From the NCBI GenBank assembly GCA_023405705.1, contig JAEXXR010000618.1, forward strand, positions 1-5,762: 5,762 nt of DNA, written 5' to 3'. Under the pieces are notes generated by a model. The model had not been told where the DNA came from. It did not search any database and saw only the letters and a program-made list of their open reading frames with translations. Of this stretch, positions 1 to 5,581 are shown piece by piece (position 1 is the first letter of the stretch; each line of letters begins with the position of its first letter). The DNA comes from Actinomycetes bacterium. Its GTDB lineage: Bacteria; Actinomycetota; Thermoleophilia; Solirubrobacterales; Solirubrobacteraceae. The translations under genes were made by a program, and so were the position numbers.

Positions 1-260
1 GCCGGCGCCAGCTCCTGCTGCTGGGCGATCTGCAGCAGCACCCGCTCGCTCGTCGTCTCGCGCACGATCACCCGCAGGCGGTCGCCGGCCTGCACCTCCC
101 CGGGCAGCTCGGCGGTCACGATCGCGCCCGCGAGGTTGACGATCCCGAGCCCGTTGGGCCCGCGCTCGAGCACCCGCGCGGCGAGCGAGCGCCCGGCGGT
201 CAGCGTCAGGTCGGGCGCGGACTGCCGCAGCAGCAGGAGGTCGACGGCGATCGACTGCAT
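1..260 (-). CDS. FliK-like flagellar protein, N-terminal part (cut by left edge)
   Basis: The minus strand reads open from an ATG at 260 down to the window edge, giving 86 codons with the 3' end missing. An in-frame TAG lies five codons upstream (273-275) with no other start between, so the ATG is well fixed, although I see no strong Shine-Dalgarno sequence. The visible protein begins MQSIAVDLLLLRQSAPDLTL and continues with a small beta-rich segment: an 'LTAGRSLAARVLERG' strand, 'IVTAELPGEVQAGDRLRVIV', then 'SERVLLQI'. This pattern of 'G..l.A.V', 'a.L...v.aGd.L.v.V' and 'v.L.i' resembles the N-terminal domain of FliK-type hook-length-control proteins. That resemblance, plus the flagellar neighbourhood, is the basis of the call. 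It is divergent from flgF with a 50-base shared upstream region. The defining FliK C-terminal domain is not in view, so this could be another small flagellum-associated protein. Confidence 0.5.
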   Translation of the reverse strand, partial: MQSIAVDLLLLRQSAPDLTLTAGRSLAARVLERGPNGLGIVNLAGAIVTAELPGEVQAGDRLRVIVRETTSERVLLQIAQQQELAP

Positions 261-273
261 GCGGACCGGACAC

Positions 274-300
274 TAAAGCTCGCGGCGGCGCGGCCGACCA
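274..300 (+). promoter_or_regulatory. Sigma-28 (FliA/SigD/WhiG)-like promoter for flgF
   Basis: TAAA at 274-277, exactly 15 bases, then GCCGACCA at 293-300. The flagellar sigma-28/WhiG consensus is TAAA-N15-GCCGATAA, so the -35 element matches 4/4 and the -10 element 6/8 with ideal spacing. TAAA is very scarce in this GC-rich window; I noticed only one other plus-strand copy (about 4656), with no -10 partner. Transcription would begin near 306-308, only about 3-5 bases before the flgF ATG at 311, giving an almost leaderless mRNA. The match is seen directly; its activity is inferred. Confidence 0.65.
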
Positions 301-310
301 CCGGGGAACC

Positions 311-1009
311 ATGGAACGTGGTCTCTACATCGCCGCGTCGGGGATGATCTCCGAGCAGATGCGGCAGGACGCGATCGCGAACGACCTCGCGAACGCCTCG
401 ACGCCCGGCTACAAGGCCGACCGCGTCACGCAGGCGACCTTCGGGGACCTGCTCCTCAGCAACTCGAAGACCGGTCAGGTGATCGGGCCGCTCGGGATGG
501 GCTCCTACGCCGACTCGATGGTCACGAACCTCGACCCGCAGGCGCTGCGCACGACCGACGAGCCGCTCGACCTCGCGATCGCGGGCGAGGGCTGGTTCGG
601 CGTCCAGACCGACCAGGGCGTGCGCTACACGCGCAACGGCCAGTTCAGCGCCTCGCCGGCCGGCGTCCTCGTCGACCAGCTCGGCAACCCCGTGCTCGGC
701 CCGGGCGGCCAGCCGGTGCAGCTGAACGCGAGGGGCGAGGTCGTGCCGGGCAGCGTCGGCGTCTTCGCGCTCGCCAACGCCGAGAAGGTCGGCGACAACT
801 ACTTCACCGGCGCCGCCGGCGGCCAGGCCGAGGGCCAGGTCCAGATCGGCATGCTGGAGGGCTCGGGCATCGACCCGGCCCGCACGATGGTCGACATGAT
901 CGCCTCCTTCCGCGCCTACGAGGCCGGCCAGAAGGTGATCACGACGATCGACGACACGCTGCGCCGCACGTCGACCATGGTCGGCAACGCGACCGGCGGG
1001 TCGTTCTAG
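311..1009 (+). CDS. flgF: Flagellar basal-body rod protein FlgF
   Basis: A 232-residue protein of the FlgF/FlgG/FlgE rod-hook family, exported by the flagellar type III system to build the proximal rod. The N-terminal rod helix is present (MERGLYIAASGM), with the family motif NDLANASTPGYK at residues 24-35. The middle carries 'EPLDLAIAGEGWFGVQT' and 'YTRNGQF', typical of these proteins. The C-terminal signature runs from LEGSGIDP (182-189) into MVDMIASFRAYEAGQK (193-208). The C-terminal helix ending in 'QKVITTIDDTLRR' favours FlgF over FlgG. A GGGGA stretch at 303-307 is a short-spaced, weak Shine-Dalgarno, and the sigma-28-like -10 box ends 10 bases before the ATG. It is followed by flgG, a paralogue, after a 138-base gap with its own promoter-like sequence. 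Members are easily confused: FlgF versus FlgG is the uncertain part, not the family. All 11 arginines use CGN or AGG, none AGA, unlike flgK. Confidence 0.88.
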   Translation: MERGLYIAASGMISEQMRQDAIANDLANASTPGYKADRVTQATFGDLLLSNSKTGQVIGPLGMGSYADSMVTNLDPQALRTTDEPLDLAIAGEGWFGVQTDQGVRYTRNGQFSASPAGVLVDQLGNPVLGPGGQPVQLNARGEVVPGSVGVFALANAEKVGDNYFTGAAGGQAEGQVQIGMLEGSGIDPARTMVDMIASFRAYEAGQKVITTIDDTLRRTSTMVGNATGGSF

Positions 1010-1017
1010 CGGCACGG

Positions 1018-1044
1018 CGCGGCGCTCAAGTCCCGGGCGCCGCG
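1018..1044. repeat. 8-bp perfect inverted repeat after flgF (hairpin)
   Basis: CGCGGCGC at 1018-1025 is the exact reverse complement of GCGCCGCG at 1037-1044, separated by an 11-base loop. It begins 8 bases after the flgF stop codon. In RNA reading through from flgF it would form a strong all-GC stem, but no T-run follows, so it is not a canonical intrinsic terminator. It could be an attenuator, an mRNA 3'-end stabiliser, or a T-less terminator of the kind proposed for high-GC actinobacteria. It overlaps the promoter-like sequence at 1026-1052. Confidence 0.55.
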
Positions 1045-1052
1045 ACCGATCA
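1026..1052 (+). promoter_or_regulatory. Sigma-28-like promoter for flgG and downstream operon
   Basis: TCAA at 1026-1029, 15 bases, then ACCGATCA at 1045-1052. Against TAAA-N15-GCCGATAA this is 3/4 at -35 and 6/8 at -10, with the same spacing as the site before flgF. Transcription would start near 1058-1060 and leave a leader of roughly 90 bases before flgG. A second -10-like CCGATA at 1116-1121 lacks a matching -35 and is a weaker alternative. The match is seen; function is inferred. Confidence 0.5.
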
Positions 1053-1147
1053 CCAGGGACGACGAGAAGGGGAGCAGTCGCGCTGGACCGCACTGCGGAG
1101 GCCGCGCTCCCACACCCGATACGACCTCCAACGCTCGAGGAACAGGG
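1053..1147 (+). promoter_or_regulatory. GGA-rich flgG leader, candidate CsrA target
   Basis: This noncoding stretch is the predicted 5' leader of flgG. GGA occurs at 1057, 1071, 1085, 1097, 1139 and 1146 (first bases), the last running into the start codon. The start region ACAGGGATGC (1142-1151) matches 9 of 10 positions of the core ACARGGAUGU of the CsrA SELEX consensus. GAGG at 1137-1140 is the ribosome-binding site, 7 bases from the ATG, so CsrA bound here would block initiation. A small stem GCGG/CCGC (1095-1098 with 1102-1105) is possible. CsrA control is inference, supported by csrA lying downstream in the same run. Confidence 0.35.
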
Positions 1148-1888
1148 ATGCTCCAAGGCCTCTATTCGGCGGCCGCCGGCATGACAGCGCAGCAGCAGCG
1201 GATCGACGGCGTGTCGAACGATCTCGCGAACGTCAACACGACCGGCTACAAAGGCGTGCGCGTCGGGTTCCGCGACCTGCTCTACAACCCGCGCGGCGAC
1301 CAGGCCGGCGAGTCCGTCCGCGCCGGCGCAGGCGCCGCCGCCAACTTCTTCGGCCGCTCCCAGATCCAGGGCGCGCTGCTGACGACCGAGCAGCCGCTCG
1401 ACGTCGCGATCCAGGGTCAGGGCTGGCTGCAGGTCAGAACCGCGAACGGCCAGCTCGCGCTGACGCGCGACGGCGCGCTGCGGGTCGACGACCTCGGCCG
1501 CCTCGGCACCGCCGACGGCGCGCTGCTGCAGCCGCCGATCCAGCTGCCGCGCAACACGCCGATCGACAGAATCGCGATCGCGAGCGACGGCACCGTCCGC
1601 GTCAACGACGGCCAGGTCGTCGGCCGGATCGAGCTCGTCACGGTGACCTCGCCCGACGGCCTGCGCGCGCTCGGCGACAACCGCTTCGCCGTCACGCCCG
1701 AGAGCGGCGCGGCCCGGCCGGCCGGCGCCGACACCCAGGTCCTGCAGGGCCGGCTCGAGGGCTCCAACGTGAACATGGCCGACGCGATGGTCGACATGAT
1801 GAACGCTCAGCGCGCCTTCCAGCTCGCCTCCAGAGCGATCCACATGCAGGACCAGATGATGGAAGTCGCCAACCAGGTGAAGCGATGA
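1148..1888 (+). CDS. flgG: Flagellar basal-body distal rod protein FlgG
   Basis: A 246-residue rod protein, expected to form the distal rod between the FlgF-containing proximal rod and the hook. The N-terminus MLQGLYSAAAGMTAQQQRID and the motif NDLANVNTTGYK (24-35) are diagnostic of the family. The C-terminus carries LEGSNVNMADAMVDMMNAQR (203-222) followed by 'AFQLASRAIHMQDQMMEVANQV', the classic FlgG ending. The central 'EQPLDVAIQGQGWLQV' and 'LTRDG' motifs are also present. Length is close to the usual 260. The ATG at 1148 has GAGG 7 bases upstream and the family motif begins at once, so the start is secure. It shares its fold with flgF just upstream; a 16-base identical stretch in the C-terminal MVDM region (885-900 and 1785-1800) reflects that paralogy. 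Three of 21 arginines are AGA. Confidence 0.93.
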   Translation: MLQGLYSAAAGMTAQQQRIDGVSNDLANVNTTGYKGVRVGFRDLLYNPRGDQAGESVRAGAGAAANFFGRSQIQGALLTTEQPLDVAIQGQGWLQVRTANGQLALTRDGALRVDDLGRLGTADGALLQPPIQLPRNTPIDRIAIASDGTVRVNDGQVVGRIELVTVTSPDGLRALGDNRFAVTPESGAARPAGADTQVLQGRLEGSNVNMADAMVDMMNAQRAFQLASRAIHMQDQMMEVANQVKR

Positions 1889-1967
1889 CGGGAAACTGCG
1901 GCCTGCGGCCCGGTCTCCGCCGCGAGAGCTCGCCCGGGGCTCCTGCTCGCTGCTGCGAGGTGCCGCG

Positions 1968-2252
1968 ATGAGCATGGGCCTCCCTCCGATCGACGCGGCG
2001 CAGCTGCCGGCCGACATCCGTCAGGCCCCGCAGACCCGCCGCGACGCCTATGCGGCCGCGCTCGGCTTCGAGCAGATGCTGGTGCAGCAGCTGACCGAGT
2101 CGCTCGCCTCCTCCGCCAGATCGGCGATGGGCGGCGACTCGCCGTACGCGAGCCTGATGCCGACGGCCATGGCGGACGGCGTGATGGACGCCGGCGGCCT
2201 CGGCCTCGCGCGCCAGCTGACCGACGCGATCGCCCCGGAGGCGTCGAGATGA
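1968..2252 (+). CDS. flgJ: FlgJ-type rod-binding protein (no muramidase domain)
   Basis: A 94-residue protein matching the N-terminal rod-binding domain of FlgJ (the family often called Rod-binding), which supports rod assembly. Seen: 'GFEQMLVQQLTESL' (33-46), corresponding to the conserved 'eFEalFlkqml' helix, and GGLGLARQL near residues 76-84, corresponding to the conserved 'gGiGla..l' C-terminal helix. The peptidoglycan-hydrolase domain found in gammaproteobacterial FlgJ is absent, which is normal for stand-alone forms. GAGG at 1957-1960 is 7 bases from the ATG at 1968; a second ATG at 1974 is possible. The 79-base spacer after flgG (1889-1967) shows only a weak 5-bp GC stem and no clear promoter. 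The stop overlaps the flgN start (ATGA), implying coupled translation. The symbol is by domain only. Confidence 0.78.
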   Translation: MSMGLPPIDAAQLPADIRQAPQTRRDAYAAALGFEQMLVQQLTESLASSARSAMGGDSPYASLMPTAMADGVMDAGGLGLARQLTDAIAPEASR

Positions 2253-2788
2253 GCACGACCGCACAGCGGATGGCGCTCGTCGACCCGCTGCTGACCAACG
2301 ACGTGATCGCGCACCTCGACGCGCAGATCGCCTCGACCGCCCGCCTGCTGGAGACCGTGATGGCCCAGCACGCCGCGATCGTCGAGCGCGACATCGACGG
2401 CGTCGTCCACCAGGTCAGCGCCTTCCAGGCCGAGTTCCAGCGCCGCGCCCGCATCGAGGACGAGCGCACGCGGCTGCTCTACCGCGCCGGCTCCGCCCTC
2501 GGCCTGCCGCCGGCCGAGGTGACCGTCACACGCATGACGCTGCTGATGGATCCGCAGCACGCGCAGGTCGCCCAGCAGCGCAGCGGCGAGCTGCAGCGGC
2601 TGCTCGGCGAGCTGACGCGCCAGCACGGGCTCAACCAGTCGCTGATGCGCCAGGAGCTCGCCTTCCTCGACCACCTTCTGAACGCCGTCGAGCCGGGCGC
2701 CGCGCTCGGCTACGAGTCGGGCGGCCAGGTCAGCTCGATGCCGATCGCGCCGTTGCCGGGACACCACAACCTCGACCTCCACGCCTGA
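2249..2788 (+). CDS. flgN: FlgN-family flagellar export chaperone
   Basis: A 179-residue, largely helical, Gln/Arg/Leu-rich protein with no signal peptide or membrane segment. FlgN is the cytoplasmic chaperone that binds the C-terminal helices of FlgK and FlgL and delivers them to the export gate. The pattern seen here is typical: an N-terminal amphipathic helix ('HLDAQIASTARLLETVMAQH'), a middle helix with 'ERDIDGVVHQVSAFQAE', and a long C-terminal helix ('GELQRLLGELTRQHGLNQSL') followed by 'LAFLDHLLNAV'. The family is weakly conserved, and the position directly before flgK and flgL is strong supporting evidence. The ATG at 2249 overlaps the previous stop by four bases and has GGAGG at 2237-2241, 7 bases upstream. 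A Gly/Pro/His-rich tail of about 30 residues looks unstructured. None of its 14 arginines uses AGA. Confidence 0.8.
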   Translation: MSTTAQRMALVDPLLTNDVIAHLDAQIASTARLLETVMAQHAAIVERDIDGVVHQVSAFQAEFQRRARIEDERTRLLYRAGSALGLPPAEVTVTRMTLLMDPQHAQVAQQRSGELQRLLGELTRQHGLNQSLMRQELAFLDHLLNAVEPGAALGYESGGQVSSMPIAPLPGHHNLDLHA

Positions 2789-2800
2789 GGGCCCAGACAC

Positions 2801-4132
2801 ATGCCTATCTCTTCCTTCATGGGCCTGCAGACGTCGCTGCGCGGCCTGATCGCCCACCAGCAGGCGATGAACGTCACCGGCCACAACATCGCGAACGCGA
2901 ACACGGTCGGCTACTCGCGCCAGGAGGCCGTGCTGACGACGATGCACGCGCTCACGGTCCCGGCCAACTCGGGCGTGACCGGCTACGGCGCGCAGCTCGG
3001 CACCGGCGTCGACGTGACGCAGATCCGCCGCATCCGCGACAGCTTCCTCGACCTCCAGTACCGCACCGAGAACATGCAGCTCGGCGGCGCGGCGGCGAAG
3101 ACGAACTCGCTCGAGCAGATCGAGCTGTCGTTCGGCGAGCCCTCCGAGGACGGCATCAACGCGCTGCTCGGCAGACTGTGGAGCGCCTTCAGCGCCCTCG
3201 CCAGCTCGCCGGAGGCCGGCTCGGCCGCCCGCACCGCGCTGGTCAGACACGCGAACACGCTCGCGACCGCCTTCCAGGCCGTCCACGAGCAGCTGACGCA
3301 GGTCGCGGGCCAGGCGAGAAGCGAGTTCGACGCAATCACCGGCCCCGGCGGCGACGTCGACAACTGGGCCAGAGAGCTCGCGCAGCTGAACAGAACGATC
3401 GCCCACGCGGTCACCGTCGGCCAGGTGCCCAACGACCTGCTCGACCGCCGCGACCTGCTGATCGACAGACTCTCCTCGCTCGCGCAGGTCTCGGTCACCG
3501 AGGACAGAACCGGCGCCGTCAGAGTCGAGTTCGGCGGCGTCACGCTCGTCGACCCGGCCGCGGCCGGCGGCTACACCTGGCCGCAGACGCTGACGAGACC
3601 GGGCGGCAAGCTCGGCGCGCTGCAGGACCTCGCCGACCCGACCGGCCCGGCGCTGACCTACCGCGGCAGACTCGACGAGGTCGTCAGAGACCTCGTCACG
3701 AGAGTCAACGCGATCCACTCCGGCCCCGGCGGCGTCAACTTCTTCGACCCGGCCGGGCTGACCGCCGACAGAATCGCCGTCGTCGCGACCGCCGGCACGG
3801 TCGTCGCCGGCAGCGGCGGCGCCGACGGCCAGAACGACATCGCCAACAGACTCGCGCAGCTGCGCGGCGGCTCGATCGACAAGACCTACTCGGCGCTCGT
3901 CTCCGAGGTCGGCAGCGACGTGAAGCAGGTGATGTCGACCGAGGCGATCCAGCAGGCGCTGGTCGACGCGATCGAGAACCGCCGCCAGTCGGTGCAGGGC
4001 GTCTCCCCCGACGAGGAGATGGTCAACATGGTCCGCTTCCAGCGCGGCTACCAGGCCTCCTCACGTGCGATGACGACGCTCGACGACATGCTCGACACGC
4101 TGATCAACCGGACCGGAAAGGTTGGGCTGTAG
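2801..4132 (+). CDS. flgK: Flagellar hook-associated protein 1, FlgK
   Basis: A 443-residue hook-filament junction protein, exported with FlgN help and placed on the hook tip before FlgL. The N-terminal helix and motif are clear: MPISSFMGLQTSLRGLIAHQ then HNIANANTVGYSRQ (28-41). The FlgK region 'VTQIRRIRDSFLDLQYR' follows, and the coiled-coil-like segment around 100-200 includes 'LWSAFSALASSPE' and 'NDLLDRRDLLIDRLSSLAQV', both characteristic of FlgK. The C-terminus has EEMVNMVRFQRGYQASSR (405-422) and 'LDDMLDTLINR'. At 443 residues it is shorter than the 500-550 typical of Salmonella or Bacillus FlgK, so the outer variable domain is probably reduced. The start at 2801 lies 12 bases after the flgN stop; TGAGGG at 2786-2791 is a plausible ribosome-binding site. 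Odd feature: 14 of its 31 arginines are AGA, all between 3173 and 3850. Confidence 0.95.
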   Translation: MPISSFMGLQTSLRGLIAHQQAMNVTGHNIANANTVGYSRQEAVLTTMHALTVPANSGVTGYGAQLGTGVDVTQIRRIRDSFLDLQYRTENMQLGGAAAKTNSLEQIELSFGEPSEDGINALLGRLWSAFSALASSPEAGSAARTALVRHANTLATAFQAVHEQLTQVAGQARSEFDAITGPGGDVDNWARELAQLNRTIAHAVTVGQVPNDLLDRRDLLIDRLSSLAQVSVTEDRTGAVRVEFGGVTLVDPAAAGGYTWPQTLTRPGGKLGALQDLADPTGPALTYRGRLDEVVRDLVTRVNAIHSGPGGVNFFDPAGLTADRIAVVATAGTVVAGSGGADGQNDIANRLAQLRGGSIDKTYSALVSEVGSDVKQVMSTEAIQQALVDAIENRRQSVQGVSPDEEMVNMVRFQRGYQASSRAMTTLDDMLDTLINRTGKVGL

Positions 4133-4135
4133 TCC

Positions 4136-5041
4136 ATGACCATGCGGATCACCGCCCAGATGACGGCCCGGAACACGATCCGGGACCTGCAGGGCGACCT
4201 CCAGACCCTCTCCAGACTGCAGGCGAAGATGTCGTCGGGCAAGGAGATCACCCGCCCGTCCGACAATCCGTACGGCGCCAGCCGCGCGCTCGCGCTGCGC
4301 GGCGAGCTCGAGGGCCTGCAGCAGTACCAGCGCAACGTCGACGACGGCACCGGCTGGCTCAACGCGAGCGACGCGGCGCTGTCGAAGGTCGGCGACGCCG
4401 TCCACCGCGCCCGCGAGCTGCTCGTGCGCGTCGCGAACGACTCCAGCGGCGAGGAGGCCCGCGAGGCCGCGGCACTGGAGATCGACCAGCTGATCGAGAC
4501 GATCAAGCAGGAGGCCAACGTCCAGTACGCCGGCCGCTACATCTTCGCCGGCACCGCGACCGACAGACAGCCGTACACGCTGCTCGGCGCCGACACCTAC
4601 GCCGGCAACGGCGACTCGATCCAGCGCGAGATCGGCCCGCAGGTCGAGCTCGACATAAACGTCGACATCTCGAGCGTGCTCGGCAACGGCCAGGCCGCCA
4701 GAGACGACGGCCTGCTGCACACGCTGCGCGACATCGCCGACGCGATGCGCGCCAACGACGGCGACAGACTGCGCGGCGGCGACCTGCAGCGGCTCGACAG
4801 AAGCTTCGACGCGCTCAACCGCATGCGCGCCGACGTCGGCGCGCGCACCAACCGCCTGATGATCGCCGACGGCCGGCTCTCCGCGCTGGAGGAGAACTCG
4901 ATGAGGCTGCTGTCGGACGTCGAGGACGCCGACTCGGTCGAGACCCTGATCCAGTACACGACGCAGCAGGCCGCCTACAACATGGCGCTGAAGGCCGGCA
5001 GCAACGTCGTGCAGAACTCCCTGATGGACTTCCTGCGATAG
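4136..5041 (+). CDS. flgL: Flagellar hook-associated protein 3, FlgL
   Basis: A 301-residue protein of the flagellin/FlgL family, forming the last junction layer between FlgK and the filament. Seen: N-terminal 'MRITAQMTARNTIRDLQGDL', then the flagellin-like SGKEITRPSDNP (34-45), 'RNVDDGTGWLNASDAAL', and 'YIFAGTATDRQPY', the last being typical of FlgL rather than flagellin. The C-terminal helix 'LIQYTTQQAAYNMALKAGSN' completes the family pattern. It follows flgK by 3 bases with no strong Shine-Dalgarno, so coupled translation is likely. A second ATG at 4142 gives the usual FlgL start 'MRIT', so the true protein may be two residues shorter. Five of 29 arginines are AGA. The family assignment is firm and length is close to the norm (about 300). 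Confidence 0.94.
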   Translation: MTMRITAQMTARNTIRDLQGDLQTLSRLQAKMSSGKEITRPSDNPYGASRALALRGELEGLQQYQRNVDDGTGWLNASDAALSKVGDAVHRARELLVRVANDSSGEEAREAAALEIDQLIETIKQEANVQYAGRYIFAGTATDRQPYTLLGADTYAGNGDSIQREIGPQVELDINVDISSVLGNGQAARDDGLLHTLRDIADAMRANDGDRLRGGDLQRLDRSFDALNRMRADVGARTNRLMIADGRLSALEENSMRLLSDVEDADSVETLIQYTTQQAAYNMALKAGSNVVQNSLMDFLR

Positions 5042-5049
5042 CAACGCCC

Positions 5050-5056
5050 GGAGGAG
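5050..5056 (+). promoter_or_regulatory. Ribosome-binding site fixing the TTG start of fliW
   Basis: GGAGGAG lies 5 bases before the TTG at 5062. It is the strongest Shine-Dalgarno match in the flgL-fliW junction and no ATG or GTG is near it in the fliW frame. The FliW family's N-terminal conserved region begins about 20 residues after this TTG, as expected. The reading frame stays open far upstream inside flgL, so the open frame alone would give a false long protein. Confidence 0.75.
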
Positions 5057-5061
5057 CAGCC

Positions 5062-5532
5062 TTGCCTCTCACGATCGACAGCACCCGCTTCGGCAAGATC
5101 GAGATCGACCCCGACAGCGTCGTCGAATTTCCGCACGGACTGATCGGCTTCGAGTCGAAGCGGTTCGCGCTCGTCGCCCGCGAGCCGGACGCCGAGTTCC
5201 TCTGGCTGCACTCGCTGGAGGAGCCGGAGCTCGCGCTGCCGGTGACCGATCCGCGCCGATTCTTCGCCGGCTTCGAGCTGGAGGTCGGCGACGAGGAGCG
5301 CGTGCGGCTCGGACTGCCGGAGCACCCCGAGACGGAGATCTATGTCACCGTTCGGGCAAGCGACCAGCTCGAGAGCTTCACCGCGAACCTGCGCGCGCCG
5401 ATCGTGATCGCCGCGGGCAACGGCCACCAGGTGATCAACCAGGCGGCCGGGGCTCAGCTGCGGGCCCCCCTCTTCGGGGAGCTCGCCGCGGAGGCGGCCA
5501 CCGCGGCGGACGCGGCCGAACGCGCCGCCTGA
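5062..5532 (+). CDS. fliW: Flagellar assembly factor FliW (CsrA antagonist)
   Basis: A 156-residue protein from a TTG start, ending at TGA 5530-5532. FliW binds flagellin in the cytoplasm; when flagellin is exported, freed FliW binds CsrA and relieves its repression of flagellin translation (shown in Bacillus subtilis). Diagnostic motifs: 'GKIEIDPDSVVEFPHGLIGF' (11-30), including FPHGLIGFE at 23-31; then 'FLWLHSLEEPELALPVTDP' (46-64), the family's 'f.wLqSle.p.laF.v.dP' block; and 'EIYVTVRASDQLESFTANLR' leading to 'APIVI' and 'GHQVI', matching the FliW C-terminal 'NL.aPivin......qvi' block. A low-complexity Ala-rich tail of about 15 residues ends it. csrA follows after 49 bases. None of its arginines is AGA. 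No alternative identity seems plausible; only the exact start is open. Confidence 0.94.
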   Translation: MPLTIDSTRFGKIEIDPDSVVEFPHGLIGFESKRFALVAREPDAEFLWLHSLEEPELALPVTDPRRFFAGFELEVGDEERVRLGLPEHPETEIYVTVRASDQLESFTANLRAPIVIAAGNGHQVINQAAGAQLRAPLFGELAAEAATAADAAERAA

Positions 5533-5562
5533 CGCCTCCCGAGCCGGGTCGGCCAACCCGCT

Positions 5563-5575
5563 TTCCAAGGAGGAA
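5563..5575 (+). promoter_or_regulatory. csrA ribosome-binding site in a possible CsrA-type hairpin
   Basis: AAGGAGGA at 5567-5574 is a near-perfect Shine-Dalgarno, 7 bases before the GTG at 5582, and fixes that start. The same bases can fold: TTCC (5563-5566) pairs with GGAA (5572-5575), leaving the pentaloop AAGGA. CsrA proteins favour A-N-GGA in the loop of a short hairpin, so this is a plausible autoregulatory site. A second small stem, CGGGT/ACCCG (5545-5549 with 5556-5560), sits just upstream. Pairing is seen; binding is inferred. Confidence 0.5.
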
Positions 5576-5581
5576 TCCGTC

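Noticed and set aside
1417..1797. Minus-strand Ser-rich frames inside flgG, flgK and flgL (1417-1797, 2983-3543, 4048-4518, 4597-4959)
   Set aside because: They are complements of the real genes, with Ser/Arg/Pro-rich composition and no recognisable motif or ribosome-binding site.
885..1800. 16-base identical stretch at 885-900 and 1785-1800, exactly 900 bases apart
   Set aside because: Both copies encode the conserved MVDM motif in the same place in the paralogues flgF and flgG. Shared ancestry and codon bias explain it; there is no sign of an inserted repeat.
1889..1967. Possible promoter or terminator in the flgG-flgJ spacer
   Set aside because: Only a 5-bp GC stem (1905-1909 with 1919-1923) and a 4-bp stem are found, with no T-run and no -35/-10 pair. 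Such stems are common by chance in this base composition.
206..2017. Long open frame on the minus strand (603 codons), with similar ones at 2048-3718 and 4061-5044
   Set aside because: These lie exactly opposite flgF/flgG, flgJ/flgN/flgK and flgL. They are Arg/Ala/Val/Asp-rich with no domain pattern, as expected for antisense frames in GC-rich genes with G/C third positions.
4656..4682. Second TAAA inside flgL as a sigma-28 -35 box
   Set aside because: Fifteen bases downstream there is no GCCGAT-like sequence, and it lies within coding sequence well upstream of fliW.
3178..5532. 784-codon plus-strand open frame
   Set aside because: Up to 5061 it is an Arg/Gly-rich off-frame reading of flgK and flgL. 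Only the last 156 codons, from the TTG at 5062, are a real gene (fliW), so it is not a fusion protein.
5545..5560. CGGGT/ACCCG stem followed by CTTT as a terminator between fliW and csrA
   Set aside because: Five base pairs and three T residues are too weak for an intrinsic terminator, and csrA follows at once with a strong ribosome-binding site.
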